Source: JBBCJM01 sp037190175
GTDB taxonomy: Bacteria; Pseudomonadota; Alphaproteobacteria; Rhodobacterales; Rhodobacteraceae
Assembly: GCA_037190175.1 (NCBI GenBank)
Contig: JBBCJM010000060.1
Coordinates: 1 to 51,045 of the forward strand
Length of the DNA: 51,045 nt
Direction: 5' to 3'
Shown here: piece by piece, positions 25,525-34,057 of the stretch
How positions within the stretch are numbered: position 1 is the stretch's first letter
Layout of the letters: each line of letters opens with the position of its first letter
Notes under the pieces: model-generated
Told to the model about the DNA's origin: nothing
Databases searched by the model: none
The model's input: only the letters and a program-made list of their open reading frames with translations
Position numbers and translations under genes: made by a program

Positions 25525-25632
25525 TCAGCCCGGGCGTGCGGGGTCCGAGGGGGCGACCGAAGGATGGGCGGCGAAGCGGTCGAACCAGCCCATCAGGCCG
25601 GAATATTCCGCCCGCAGGTCGATCACCCCACG
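25525..25632 (-). pseudogene. C-terminal remnant of a glutathione S-transferase gene
   Basis: The minus strand encodes about 34 residues ending in a TGA, including VIDLRAEYSGLMGWFDRFAA and HPSV, which is the last helix region of GSTs (usually DLxxxYPxLxAWFxRFAxRPS). No start codon, thioredoxin domain or upstream GST sequence is present. The fragment is joined directly, in another frame, to the start of a LysR-type gene. This is best read as a deletion scar. Confidence 0.7.
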
Positions 25633-25739
25633 CAGGCGGGCTGGGTGGTGTTCAGCTCGCGCGCGGTCTGGGTGACCGATCCGGTCTTCATGTAGGTCGC
25701 AAAGACCTCGAGCTGGCGGACCTTCAGGCGGTGCAGCAT
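25623..25739 (-). pseudogene. N-terminal remnant of a LysR-family regulator
   Basis: From the ATG at 25739 the minus strand reads MLHRLKVRQLEVFATYMKTG, followed by SVTQTARELNTTQPA, the standard LysR helix-turn-helix up to the QPA that precedes VSR. The frame then runs into GST-like sequence and stops after 38 residues. The effector domain is gone. Product function is unlikely. Confidence 0.75.
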
Positions 25740-25784
25740 GGTATCCCTGTGGGCGGAGCGTTCCGGCAGAGATCGGGCGGTGGA

Positions 25785-26027
25785 TCAGTCATTGTCGAGA
25801 CTGTTCTGCAGGGCGGAGGCCAGCTCGTCGGCTTCCGCATCGGTCAGGTCTGCCACGTGGAAGGCGCGGCGGGTGTCCCCGCGCGCCTGCAAGCGTTCGA
25901 ACTGTTCCGTGGACAGGACGACGAAACGCGGCTTGCCGTGGCGGGCGATGGCGACCGGGGCCTGGGCGGCGGCGGCCAGGACATCGCCGGTCCGGTTCGC
26001 CAGTTCGGTCGCGGAAAACTGCTTCAT
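25785..26027 (-). CDS. Phd/YefM-family antitoxin, no toxin partner
   Basis: An 80-residue antitoxin. The N-terminal MKQFSATELANRTGDVLAAA and VAIARHGKPRFVVLS form the Phd/YefM DNA-binding fold. The acidic C terminus (VADLTDAEADELASALQN) is the flexible toxin-wrapping part. A toxin gene (RelE, Doc or VapC type) would normally follow within a few bases, but the next sequence is the LysR/GST scar, so the gene appears orphaned. It probably autoregulates through the 34-bp palindrome that lies 14 bases upstream of its ATG. Confidence 0.88.
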   Translation of the reverse strand: MKQFSATELANRTGDVLAAAAQAPVAIARHGKPRFVVLSTEQFERLQARGDTRRAFHVADLTDAEADELASALQNSLDND

Positions 26028-26040
26028 GGCATCCTCCTGC

Positions 26041-26074
26041 GGTATTCCCTAAATTAGCTAATTTGGGGAATACC
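26041..26074. promoter_or_regulatory. 34-bp near-perfect palindrome, antitoxin operator
   Basis: GGTATTCCC and GGGAATACC flank an AT-rich inner palindrome AAATTAGCTAATTT, with 16 of 17 position pairs complementary (only 26050/26065 mismatched). It sits 14 bases before the antitoxin ATG. Phd/YefM proteins bind such palindromes over their own promoter, and the AT-rich centre suits a -10 region. It could also form a hairpin in RNA. Confidence 0.7.
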
Positions 26075-26132
26075 GTCAATTCACTTCCCCGCTCGCCATC
26101 ACGGGAAGGGGCAAGGCTGGGGGACGAGCCGC

Positions 26133-26612
26133 CTATGGCCTGTCGGCCGGCCGCCCCAGGATGTAGAGCACCAGCCACTCGGCGGCGAGCGCGGGCTTCG
26201 CGGCGCCGTCGATCTCGACCGTGGTCTCGAGCGTCAGCAGGATCTGGTCCGCGCTCTTCTCGGCAACGTCGCGCAGCACGAACCGGGCGCGGATCCTTTC
26301 GCCCGACCGCACCGGCGACAGGAAACGCAGCCGGTTCATGCCGTAGTTCAGGCTCATCTGCGCGCCCTCGACCTCGGGCAGCCCGTCGAAGGACATGCGG
26401 CTGAGCAGCGACAGCGACAGGAAGCCATGGGCGATGGTGCCGCCGAAGGGCGACAGCCGCGCCCGCTCGGGATCCACATGGATGAACTGGCGATCCAGCG
26501 TCGCCTCGGCGAAGAGGTCGATCATCGGCTGGCCGACCTCGATCCAGCCGGCCACCCCGACCTCCTGCCCCACCAGGGCCGAAAGCCGGGCGACGGTCAG
26601 TTTCCCGGCCAT
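26133..26612 (-). CDS. MaoC-family (R)-specific enoyl-CoA hydratase
   Basis: A 159-residue single-hotdog hydratase. The catalytic hydratase-2 motif is clear: FAEATLDRQFIHVDPERA followed by FGGTIAHGFLSLSLL, giving the Asp/His pair and the acyl-CoA loop. Such enzymes add water to trans-2-enoyl-CoA to yield (R)-3-hydroxyacyl-CoA. The gene starts 2 bases after the thiolase stop, so it is in one operon with the thiolase and the SDR. Together these give hydration, oxidation and thiolysis. Confidence 0.92.
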   Translation of the reverse strand: MAGKLTVARLSALVGQEVGVAGWIEVGQPMIDLFAEATLDRQFIHVDPERARLSPFGGTIAHGFLSLSLLSRMSFDGLPEVEGAQMSLNYGMNRLRFLSPVRSGERIRARFVLRDVAEKSADQILLTLETTVEIDGAAKPALAAEWLVLYILGRPADRP

Positions 26613-26614
26613 GG

Positions 26615-27787
26615 TCACAGCACCTCGAACAGGCCGGCCGCACCCATGCCGCCGCCCACGCACATGGTGACGACGACATGCCGGGCACCGCGGCGCCTGC
26701 CCTCGATCAGGGCGTGGCCGACCAGGCGGGCGCCCGACATGCCGTAGGGATGGCCGATCGAGATCGCGCCGCCGTTCACGTTCAGCAGCTCGTCCGGGAT
26801 GCCCAGCCGGTCCCGGCAATACAGGACCTGCACCGCGAAAGCCTCGTTCAGCTCCCACAGCCCGATGTCGTCCATGCCGAGGCCGAAGCGTTGCAGCAGC
26901 CTGGGCACGGCGTAGACCGGGCCGATGCCCATCTCGTCGGGTTTGGTCCCGGCCACCGCCATCCCGACATAGCGGCCCAGCGGTTCAAGGCCCCGCCGCG
27001 CGGCCAGCCCCGCCTCCATCAGCACGCAGGCCGAGGCGCCGTCGGACAGCTGGCTGGCATTGCCGGCGGTGATGGCGCCGCCCTCGCGCACGGCGCCAAG
27101 GCCGGCCAGCCCGGCCAGGCTGGTGTCGGGGCGGTTGCCCTCGTCGGCGGTCAGGGTCACCGTCTGCCGCGTGGTCTCGCCGGTCTCGCGGTTGACCACC
27201 GTCTTCTCGGCGGTGACGGGCACGATCTCGCGCCCGAACCGGCCGGCGGCCTGCGCCGCGGCGGTGCGTTGCTGCGACCGCAGGGCATATTCGTCCTGCC
27301 GCTCGCGCGGGATGCCATAGCGGCGGGCGACCACCTCGGCGGTGTCGATCATCGCCATGTAGGTATCGTCGTGCAGGGCGATCAGCTCGGGGTCGGGGTC
27401 GACCCGCAGCGCCGGCGTCTGGACCAGCGAGATCGACTCCACCCCGCCCGCCAGCACCACATCCATGCGGTCGACCACGATCTGCTTGGCCGCCGTGGCG
27501 ATGGCCATCAGCCCCGAGGCGCACTGCCGGTCCATGGTCATCCCCGCCACCTGCACCGGCAGGCCCGCGCGCAGCGCCGCCGTGCGGCCGATGGTGTGCT
27601 GCGACCCCTGCGGCATCGCGCAGCCGAGGATGCAGTCGTCGATGGAGCCGGGCTCGATCCCCGCGCGTTCGACGGCGGCGCGCAGGGCATGGGCGGCCAA
27701 TGTCGGGGCCGGCGTGGCGTTGAAGGCGCCGCGTCCGGCGCGGCCGATGGGGGTTCTGGCGGTCGAGACGATCACGGCATCGCGCAT
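26615..27787 (-). CDS. acetyl-CoA C-acyltransferase (thiolase)
   Basis: A 390-residue thiolase. Catalytic residues are in place: nucleophile C89 in MDRQCASGL, H346 in ISIGHPYGMSGAR and C376 in VTMCVGGGMGAA. Other family segments are VSTARTPIGRAGRGAF at the start and WELNEAFAVQVL. It cleaves 3-oxoacyl-CoA with CoA at the end of a beta-oxidation turn. MRDAVIVS was chosen as start, with AGGAAA upstream, one base after the SDR stop. Confidence 0.95.
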   Translation of the reverse strand: MRDAVIVSTARTPIGRAGRGAFNATPAPTLAAHALRAAVERAGIEPGSIDDCILGCAMPQGSQHTIGRTAALRAGLPVQVAGMTMDRQCASGLMAIATAAKQIVVDRMDVVLAGGVESISLVQTPALRVDPDPELIALHDDTYMAMIDTAEVVARRYGIPRERQDEYALRSQQRTAAAQAAGRFGREIVPVTAEKTVVNRETGETTRQTVTLTADEGNRPDTSLAGLAGLGAVREGGAITAGNASQLSDGASACVLMEAGLAARRGLEPLGRYVGMAVAGTKPDEMGIGPVYAVPRLLQRFGLGMDDIGLWELNEAFAVQVLYCRDRLGIPDELLNVNGGAISIGHPYGMSGARLVGHALIEGRRRGARHVVVTMCVGGGMGAAGLFEVL

Positions 27788-27788
27788 G

Positions 27789-28673
27789 TCAGTTTCCTCC
27801 CCGCTCATGGCCGGCGTGGCGCAGTTCCTGCCGGCCCTGCCGTTCGCCGGACTCGGGCACCGTCTCTCCCTCGCGGTCGGTGATCGCCGGCCAGGCGGCC
27901 ACGATCGCCTCGGCTGCGCCGGGGCCGTCGCCGATGAACAGGCCCGGCGTCAGCGTGACATGCGCCGCGGCGAAGGCCCCCGCCCCGGCGCAGAGGATCG
28001 TCCGGTTCGGCGCGTCCGGGCCCACCAGCACCAGCACGCCCGGGCTCACGCGGGCAGGGTGCAGCAGGTCCAGCTCCTTCTCGGGCAGCAGCCCGTCGAG
28101 CATCTGGGTCGCGGCGGTGGGGGCGATGCAGTTGACGCGGATGTCGTAGCGCGCGCCTTCCAGCGCCAGGGTCTGCATCAGCCCCACCAGTGCCATCTTG
28201 GCGGCGCCATAGTTCGACTGGCCGAAATTGCCGTAGAGGCCCGAGGAAGAGGTCGTCATCACGATGCGGCCATGGTTCTGCGCCCGCATGTGGTCCCAGA
28301 CCGCCTTGGTGCAGTTGACCGCCCCCATCAGGTGCACCTCGACCACCAGCCGGAAGTCCGCCAGGTCCATCTTGGCGAAGCTGCGGTCGCGCAGGATCCC
28401 GGCGTTGTTGACCAGGATGTCCACCCGGCCCCAGCGGGCGACCACCTGATCGACCATCGCCGTCACCGCCGCGAAATCGGTGACCGAGGCGGCGATGGCC
28501 AGCGCCTCGCCGCCCGCCGCGCCGATCTCGGCCGCCACCGCATCGGCGGCGTCCCGCGACAGGTCGTTGACGACGACGCGCGCGCCGTGCGCCGCCAGCA
28601 GCAGCGCATGTTCGCGGCCCAATCCGCCGCCCGCGCCGGTGACGATGGCCACCTGCCCCGACAAGTCGATCAT
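27789..28673 (-). CDS. SDR-family dehydrogenase (3-hydroxyacyl-CoA dehydrogenase-like)
   Basis: A 294-residue short-chain dehydrogenase. It has TGAGGGLGREHALLL (NAD(P)-binding loop), NDLSRD, the NNAG motif in ILVNNAGILRDRSF, and the catalytic serine/Tyr-Lys in TSSSGLYGNFGQSNYGAAK. RDRSFAKM and VHLMGAVNCTKAVW are typical of the dehydrogenase domain of multifunctional beta-oxidation protein type 2. The C-terminal extension of about 60 residues is longer than in simple SDRs. AAAAGGAAAA precedes the ATG. It is the first gene of the SDR-thiolase-MaoC operon. Confidence 0.92.
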   Translation of the reverse strand: MIDLSGQVAIVTGAGGGLGREHALLLAAHGARVVVNDLSRDAADAVAAEIGAAGGEALAIAASVTDFAAVTAMVDQVVARWGRVDILVNNAGILRDRSFAKMDLADFRLVVEVHLMGAVNCTKAVWDHMRAQNHGRIVMTTSSSGLYGNFGQSNYGAAKMALVGLMQTLALEGARYDIRVNCIAPTAATQMLDGLLPEKELDLLHPARVSPGVLVLVGPDAPNRTILCAGAGAFAAAHVTLTPGLFIGDGPGAAEAIVAAWPAITDREGETVPESGERQGRQELRHAGHERGGN

Positions 28674-28782
28674 CGGTTTTCCTTTTCCCTGCCCACGGCC
28701 CGGCCGCCCCGGCGTCCGGCCTTTCCTCAGGGGGTGATAGGCCGGCGCAGAAAGCCGGGCAAGAAAAATTTCTACATATGTC

Positions 28783-30027
28783 TCATTTAGTGCCGGGCCG
28801 CTTTTCCAGCACGTCGGCAAAGTCCTCGCGCGCCCGGGACAGGTCCGCGACATCGGGCGAGGCCGAGATGGCGCGGATCAGCTTGCCGATGAACAGCGCC
28901 TGGATGCGCAGCGCCGTGGCCGGGTCGGCCGGCCAGCCGAAGGTCATCCCGATCCGCCGCAGCCAGGCGCGGTGCTGGTCGAGCAGGGCCGAGGCGACCG
29001 CGGGCCGCAGGGACGGGTTCTGCGCGGCGGAGAGCCAGACCGAGTAATAGCCCACGTTCTCGCGCCCGAACTCCAGCGCCTCGCGAAAATAGATCGCCGT
29101 GGTCAGGTCCAACAGGCGGCCGGCGTCGATCCCGCCGGCGCCGGTCGAGGCCAGCCCGGCGCGATAGCGGGCCTTGGCCCGCTCGAACAGCGCGATCTGG
29201 GCGGATTCCAGCAGGCCGTCGATGGAGGGAAAGTAATAGATCGGCCCGCTGCGCACCATGTTCGACACCTCGGCGACCCGGCGGTACGAGACGCTGCCCG
29301 CCCCTTCCGCGACGATCAGGTCGATGGCCGCCTGCAGGATCCTTTGCCGCGTCTCGGCATAGCGGCTGGGGGCACCCTTCTCCTCTGCCGGGCCGTCCCC
29401 CGGGCGGGCCAGCGCGGCCAGGACGGGATCGGGATCCTGCCCGCCGGCCAGCAGGCCCTCGGCGGTCGCCGGATCGAGGCCCAGCGGATGCAGCACGAAG
29501 GTCAGCCCGATCGTCAGGTCGACCGCCGCGCTCGCCTCGCGCCGGGATGCCCCGGGGCTGACCAGCCGCGCGATGTCGTGCCAGATCGTGTCCAGTTCCT
29601 GATACCAGCGCGTTGCCAGGGCCCGCCCCTCGGGGTTGCGTCCGCCGTGCAGGATGAGTTCGCACCAGGCCAGCGACCGGACCCGCTCGCGGCCCAGCGC
29701 GTTCAGCACGACCCGGCGCACGAGATCGTCAAGGCTGCCCAGGCAGCTTTCCTCGCCCGCCGCGATCCGCGCGGCCATCCGGCGGAAGGCGGTCAGGTAG
29801 CCGTCGAGCAGGGTGCGGGACGCCTCCCCGACGATGTCGGCCTTGGTGTCGAAGTGATAGGTGGTCGCGGCGACGCCGACGCCGGCCGCAGTCGCGACGG
29901 CCCGGTGGGTCAGCCCGGCCACCCCGGCACGGGCCAGGACATGCAGCGCGCCATCGACGATCTTGCCGCGCCGGACCAGCGTCCTGTTCTGGATCGCCCG
30001 CTGCCGTGTCCTGTCGCCGTTGCCCAT
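28783..30027 (-). CDS. tandem TetR-family regulator with two HTH domains in one chain
   Basis: A 414-residue protein made of two TetR units. The first DNA-binding domain lies at about residues 20-66, with GLTHRAVATAAGVGVAATTY as helix-turn-helix. The second is at about 226-276, with VSYRRVAEVSNMVRSGPIYY. Each is followed by a helical effector-like region of about 150 residues. The frame is uninterrupted, and the linker around 205-222 is proline/glycine-rich. It lies between the SDR-thiolase-MaoC operon and the acyl-CoA dehydrogenase, both plausible targets. A single chain with two HTHs may bind DNA as a pseudo-dimer. Confidence 0.88.
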   Translation of the reverse strand: MGNGDRTRQRAIQNRTLVRRGKIVDGALHVLARAGVAGLTHRAVATAAGVGVAATTYHFDTKADIVGEASRTLLDGYLTAFRRMAARIAAGEESCLGSLDDLVRRVVLNALGRERVRSLAWCELILHGGRNPEGRALATRWYQELDTIWHDIARLVSPGASRREASAAVDLTIGLTFVLHPLGLDPATAEGLLAGGQDPDPVLAALARPGDGPAEEKGAPSRYAETRQRILQAAIDLIVAEGAGSVSYRRVAEVSNMVRSGPIYYFPSIDGLLESAQIALFERAKARYRAGLASTGAGGIDAGRLLDLTTAIYFREALEFGRENVGYYSVWLSAAQNPSLRPAVASALLDQHRAWLRRIGMTFGWPADPATALRIQALFIGKLIRAISASPDVADLSRAREDFADVLEKRPGTK

Positions 30028-30086
30028 GAAACCCTGTCCGTGGCTGCGCCCGCCCACCGGACCACAGCCCGCCGCGGCAGGCCAGC

Positions 30087-31871
30087 CTATCCGCCAAACA
30101 TTTCGGCCGGCGCCCGCAGGCAGGTGTCGTCCAGCGACCCGCACAGCGCCAGCCGCGCCACCGCCAGCGGCAGTTCGTAGCGGCTGAAATAGCGGCCGGC
30201 GGCGATCTTGCCCTGATAGAATGCGCGCTCGGTTTCGGCCAGCCCGCCCCCTGCAAGCGCGCGGGCGGCGACGGCGGCCTGCCGGAGCCAGATCCAGCCG
30301 ATGACCACATGGCCGAAGGCATCGAGATAGAGCGTCGCATTGGCCATCCGCCGCGCGGGATCGGGGCAGGCCAGCAGCGCGGTGGTGGTGGCCTCCAGCG
30401 CGTCCAGCGCCCCGGACAGTTGCGCGGCCTCTTCCGCCAGGCCCTCGCCGGCCCCGGCCGCCGTCGCCCGCATCATCGCCACGAAGCGGCCCAGCGTCGC
30501 GCCGCCGTCGCCTGCCACCTTGCGGCCCAGCAGGTCCATCCCCTGGATGCCGAAGGTCCCCTCGTGGATGTGGTTCAGCCGGTTGTCGCGATACAGCCGC
30601 TCGACCGGATAGTCGCGGGTATAACCATAGCCGCCCAGGACCTGGATCGCCCATTTGTTGGCCTCGAGACAATGTTCCGAGGGCCAGGACTTCACCGCCG
30701 GGGTCAGCAGGCCCAGCAGCGCCGCCCCCTCGGCGCCCGCGCCGGTGGCCAGCGCATCCACCAGCGTCGCGCAGTAAAGGCACAGCGCCTGCGCCCCCTC
30801 GGCCGCGGCCTTCTGCGCCAGCAGCATCCGGCGGACGTCAGCATGTTCGATGATCGGCACCTGCGGCGTGGCCGGGTCGCGGTTGTCGATGCGCCGGCCC
30901 TGCGTCCGGGTCCGGGCATAGTCCGCCGAATGCAGATAGCCCGCCAGCGCCGCCATCGCCGAGGCATGGCCCACGCCGATGCGCGCCTCGTTCATCATGT
31001 GGAACATGTATTCGATGCCGCGGTGCGGCTCGCCGATCAGCCAGCCCAGCGTCTCGCCGCTCTCGCCGAAGTTCAGCAGGCAGTTGGTGGTGCCGCGCTG
31101 GCCCATCTTGTGGTTCAGCCCGGCCAGCGCGATGTTGTTCGACGCGCCGGGGGCGCCATCGGGACCGACCCGCCGCTTGGGCACCAGGAACAGCGAGATG
31201 CCCTTGGTCCCCGCCGGCCCGCCGGGGATGCGCGCCAGCACCATGTGGACGATGTTGCCGGCGATCTCGTGCTCGCCGCCCGAGATCCACATCTTGTTGC
31301 CGCGGAGGCGATAAAGCCCGTCAGCCCCCGGCACCGCGGTGGTAGTGATGTCGGCCAGCGAGGATCCCGCCTGCGGCTCGGACAGGCACATGGTGCCGAA
31401 CCAGTCGCCCGCCAGCATCGGCGGCAGGAAGACGCGCTTGAGTTCCGGGGTGCCGAAGGCGTTCAGCAGATTGGCCGCGGCGATGGTCAGGAAGGCATAG
31501 TTGGTCACCGCCGTGTTGGCGGCGGTGAACAGGCCGCTGACCGCGGTGTGCAGGAACCACGGCGCCTGAAGCCCGCCGGCCGCCTCGTCGAAGGGCAGGG
31601 CGAAAAAGCCGGCCTCGGCATAGGCGCGCAGCGCCCGGCCGGTGGCGGCGGGCATCTCGACCCGGCCGTCCACGAAGCGCGGCTCGTTCGCATCGACCTC
31701 GGCGGCGACCGGCAGGAACATGTCCTCGGCGATCGCCTGGGCGGTATCGAGGATCTGCGCGATCGCCGGGCGGTCGTAGGCGGCAAAGCGGGGATGGCGC
31801 AGGATGGCCTCGACCCCCAGCACCTCGAACAGGACGAAATCCAGTTCCCTGCGGTCGACAATCATGGACAT
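30087..31871 (-). CDS. long acyl-CoA dehydrogenase (DmdC-like)
   Basis: A 594-residue flavoprotein of the longer acyl-CoA dehydrogenase group that includes 3-methylmercaptopropionyl-CoA dehydrogenase. The N-terminal extension is LDFVLFEVLGVEAIL, followed by FGTMCLSEPQAGSSLADI (FAD/substrate contact), RLRGNKMWISGGEH, and the catalytic glutamate in NRLNHIHEGTFGIQGMD. The last 130 residues are an extra helical domain. GGGAGG precedes the first of two close ATGs. It is divergent from the SDR at 32060, and both are read from the 190-base gap. The substrate is unknown, so DMSP metabolism should not be assumed. Confidence 0.92.
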   Translation of the reverse strand: MSMIVDRRELDFVLFEVLGVEAILRHPRFAAYDRPAIAQILDTAQAIAEDMFLPVAAEVDANEPRFVDGRVEMPAATGRALRAYAEAGFFALPFDEAAGGLQAPWFLHTAVSGLFTAANTAVTNYAFLTIAAANLLNAFGTPELKRVFLPPMLAGDWFGTMCLSEPQAGSSLADITTTAVPGADGLYRLRGNKMWISGGEHEIAGNIVHMVLARIPGGPAGTKGISLFLVPKRRVGPDGAPGASNNIALAGLNHKMGQRGTTNCLLNFGESGETLGWLIGEPHRGIEYMFHMMNEARIGVGHASAMAALAGYLHSADYARTRTQGRRIDNRDPATPQVPIIEHADVRRMLLAQKAAAEGAQALCLYCATLVDALATGAGAEGAALLGLLTPAVKSWPSEHCLEANKWAIQVLGGYGYTRDYPVERLYRDNRLNHIHEGTFGIQGMDLLGRKVAGDGGATLGRFVAMMRATAAGAGEGLAEEAAQLSGALDALEATTTALLACPDPARRMANATLYLDAFGHVVIGWIWLRQAAVAARALAGGGLAETERAFYQGKIAAGRYFSRYELPLAVARLALCGSLDDTCLRAPAEMFGG

Positions 31872-32059
31872 CCGGCTTCCTCCCGTCAGGTGGCGGAGCA
31901 TAGGCGGAGGGCGCGGCTCGAGTCGAGCAAGTATTTGGACGTTTGTGCTACTTTTAATGTTGCGTGTTCTTCTGCGGGCGGTGATGATGCCGCGTGTAGG
32001 GTCATGGGGCGCCCGGGCGGCCTGCCGGGAACGTGACGACGATGCGGAGGACTCGGGCG

Positions 32060-32833
32060 ATGGCGACACTGGATGCGGGGCTGGCGGCCTCTTTCGACCT
32101 CGGCGGCCGGCGGGCGCTGGTGACCGGCGCCTCGGGCGGGCTGGGGCGGCACTTCGCCGGCGTGCTGGCCCAGGCCGGGGCCGAGGTGGTGCTGGCCGCC
32201 CGCCGGCGCGAGGCGACCGAGGCGGCGGCCGAGGAGATCCGCGCCGTCGGCGGGCAGGCGCGCGCGGTGGCGCTGGACGTGACCGACCCGGCCTCGGTGA
32301 CCGCGGCGCTGGCCGAGGCCGGAACGCTGGACATCCTGGTCAACAACGCCGGCACCGCGGGCGACGGCGCCGCGCTGGACATGCCGACCGAGGCCTTCGA
32401 CGGGGTGATCGACACCAACCTGCGCGGGGTGTTCCTGGTGGCGCAGCCCGCGGCGCGCGGCATGGCGGCCGGGCGGGGCGGCAGCATCGTCAACATCGCC
32501 TCGATCCTGGCGCACCGGGTTTCCGGCCATCTGGCCGCCTATGCCGCGACCAAGGCGGCGGTGGTGCAGATGACCCGCGCGCTGGCGCTGGAATGGGCGC
32601 GCCACGGCATCCGCGTCAACGCGCTGTCGCCGGGCTATGTCGAGACGCCGCTGAACGATTTCTTCTTCGCCACCGAGCCGGGCAAGGCGATGATCCGGCG
32701 CATCCCGATGCGCCGGCTGGGGCAGTTGCACGAACTGGACGGGCCGCTGCTGCTGCTGGCCTCGGACGCCGGCTCCTGGATGACCGGGCATTCGCTGGTG
32801 GTCGATGGCGGCCATACCTGCTCGGGGCTGTGA
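32060..32833 (+). CDS. SDR-family oxidoreductase
   Basis: A 257-residue classical SDR: TGASGGLGRHFAG nucleotide loop, LDVTDPASV, ILVNNAGTAGDG, catalytic serine in IASILAHRVSG and Y-x3-K in LAAYAATKAAVVQMTRAL, with PGYVETPLNDFF after it. I chose the third in-frame start (MATLDAG) because GGAGG lies 9 bases upstream. Earlier GTG and ATG choices would place the ribosome site inside the gene. It precedes an acyl-CoA dehydrogenase by 3 bases and probably oxidises a hydroxyacyl-CoA or alicyclic alcohol. Confidence 0.9.
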   Translation: MATLDAGLAASFDLGGRRALVTGASGGLGRHFAGVLAQAGAEVVLAARRREATEAAAEEIRAVGGQARAVALDVTDPASVTAALAEAGTLDILVNNAGTAGDGAALDMPTEAFDGVIDTNLRGVFLVAQPAARGMAAGRGGSIVNIASILAHRVSGHLAAYAATKAAVVQMTRALALEWARHGIRVNALSPGYVETPLNDFFFATEPGKAMIRRIPMRRLGQLHELDGPLLLLASDAGSWMTGHSLVVDGGHTCSGL

Positions 32834-32836
32834 GGC

Positions 32837-34057
32837 ATGGATTTCACCCTTCCCCCCGCCGTCGAGACGTTGCGCCGCGAGATCGCGGGCTTCGTGGCCG
32901 AGCGCATCCTGCCCTGCGAGGCCGACCCCGCCTCCTACGACGCGCACGGCAACATCGCCGAGGGCCTGCTGGCCCGGCTGCGGGCCGAGGCGCGGGCGCG
33001 CGGGCTGTGGTGCCTGCAACTGCCGCCCGAAGCCGGCGGAAGGGGCGTCGGGCGGGTCGGCATGGCGGTGTGCTACGAGGAGATGAACCGCTCGATCTTC
33101 GGGCCGGTGGTGTTCAACTCGGCCGCGCCCGACGACGGCAACATGCTGGTGCTGCAGGAACTGGGCACGCCCGCGCAGAAGCGGCGCTGGCTGGCCCCGG
33201 TGGCCGAGGGGCGCGTGCGCTCGGCGCTGGCGATGACCGAGCCGCATCCCGGCGGCGGCTCCGACCCCGGGATGATGCTGACCGAGGCGCGGCGCGAGGG
33301 CGACGACTGGGTGGTGCGCGGCCGCAAGTGGTTCATCACCGGGGCCGAGGGGGCGCAGCATTTCATCCTGCTGGCGAAGACGGGCGACGATCCGCGCCGC
33401 GGCCATACCGCCTTCCTGTTCGATGCCGGCGATCCCGGCTGGCGGATCCTGCGGCGCATCCCGATCATGGGCCCCGAGGAACACGGCGGCCATTGCGAGC
33501 TGGAGTTCGACGGGCTGCGTATCCCGCACGAGAACATCCTGGCCGGCGAGGGGTTGGGAATGCGCGTGGTGCAGACCCGTCTGGGCGTGGCGCGGCTGAC
33601 GCATTGCATGCGCTGGCTGGGCCTGTCGAAGCGCTGCGTCGAGATCGCCCGCGATTACGCCGCCACCCGCCACGGCTTCGGCATCCGGCTGGCCGAGCGC
33701 GAGAGCGTGCAGATGATGCTGGGCGATCTGGCGATGCGGATCGAGGTCGGGCGGCTGCTGGTGATGAAGGCGGCCTGGGAGCAGGACCGCGGCGGGCGGG
33801 CGCAGAAGGCGGTCTCGATGGCCAAGATCCATGTCGCCAACCTGCTGCACGCCGCCGCCGACACCGCGATCCAGATCAACGGCGCGCGGGGCTATTCGCG
33901 CGACACGCCGCTGGAATGGATCTACCGCTATGCGCGGCAGGCCCGGCTGGTCGATGGCGCCGACGAGGTGCACCGCATGGTGCTGCACCGCCATCTGGCC
34001 GAGCAGGGCCGCGACTTCTGGTCCTGGCCGGTGGAGGGCGCGGGCGATGCCGGCTGA
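32837..34057 (+). CDS. acyl-CoA dehydrogenase, ACAD11/LvaC-like
   Basis: A 406-residue acyl-CoA dehydrogenase. It has LAMTEPHPGGGSDPGMML where FAD and substrate meet, WVVRGRKWFITGAEGA, the GIRLAERESVQMMLGDLAM helix, and the C-terminal catalytic region ARLVDGADEVHRMVLHR, the ACAD10/ACAD11 form of the motif. The gene ends 11 bases inside the next gene, which encodes an APH-like kinase. That adjacency reproduces, as separate proteins, the domains of ACAD10/ACAD11 and the LvaA/LvaC pair that move 4-hydroxyacyl-CoA towards beta-oxidation. The assignment by context is inference. Confidence 0.9.
   Translation: MDFTLPPAVETLRREIAGFVAERILPCEADPASYDAHGNIAEGLLARLRAEARARGLWCLQLPPEAGGRGVGRVGMAVCYEEMNRSIFGPVVFNSAAPDDGNMLVLQELGTPAQKRRWLAPVAEGRVRSALAMTEPHPGGGSDPGMMLTEARREGDDWVVRGRKWFITGAEGAQHFILLAKTGDDPRRGHTAFLFDAGDPGWRILRRIPIMGPEEHGGHCELEFDGLRIPHENILAGEGLGMRVVQTRLGVARLTHCMRWLGLSKRCVEIARDYAATRHGFGIRLAERESVQMMLGDLAMRIEVGRLLVMKAAWEQDRGGRAQKAVSMAKIHVANLLHAAADTAIQINGARGYSRDTPLEWIYRYARQARLVDGADEVHRMVLHRHLAEQGRDFWSWPVEGAGDAG

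Noticed and set aside
27789..28673. Polyhydroxybutyrate synthesis (PhaAB-like) operon
   Set aside because: The thiolase and SDR are accompanied by a MaoC hydratase and no PHB synthase. The SDR resembles multifunctional beta-oxidation enzymes, so degradation is more likely.
30087..31871. DMSP demethylation pathway (DmdC)
   Set aside because: Only the dehydrogenase resembles DmdC. No DmdA, DmdB or DmdD candidates are linked, so the substrate assignment is unsupported.
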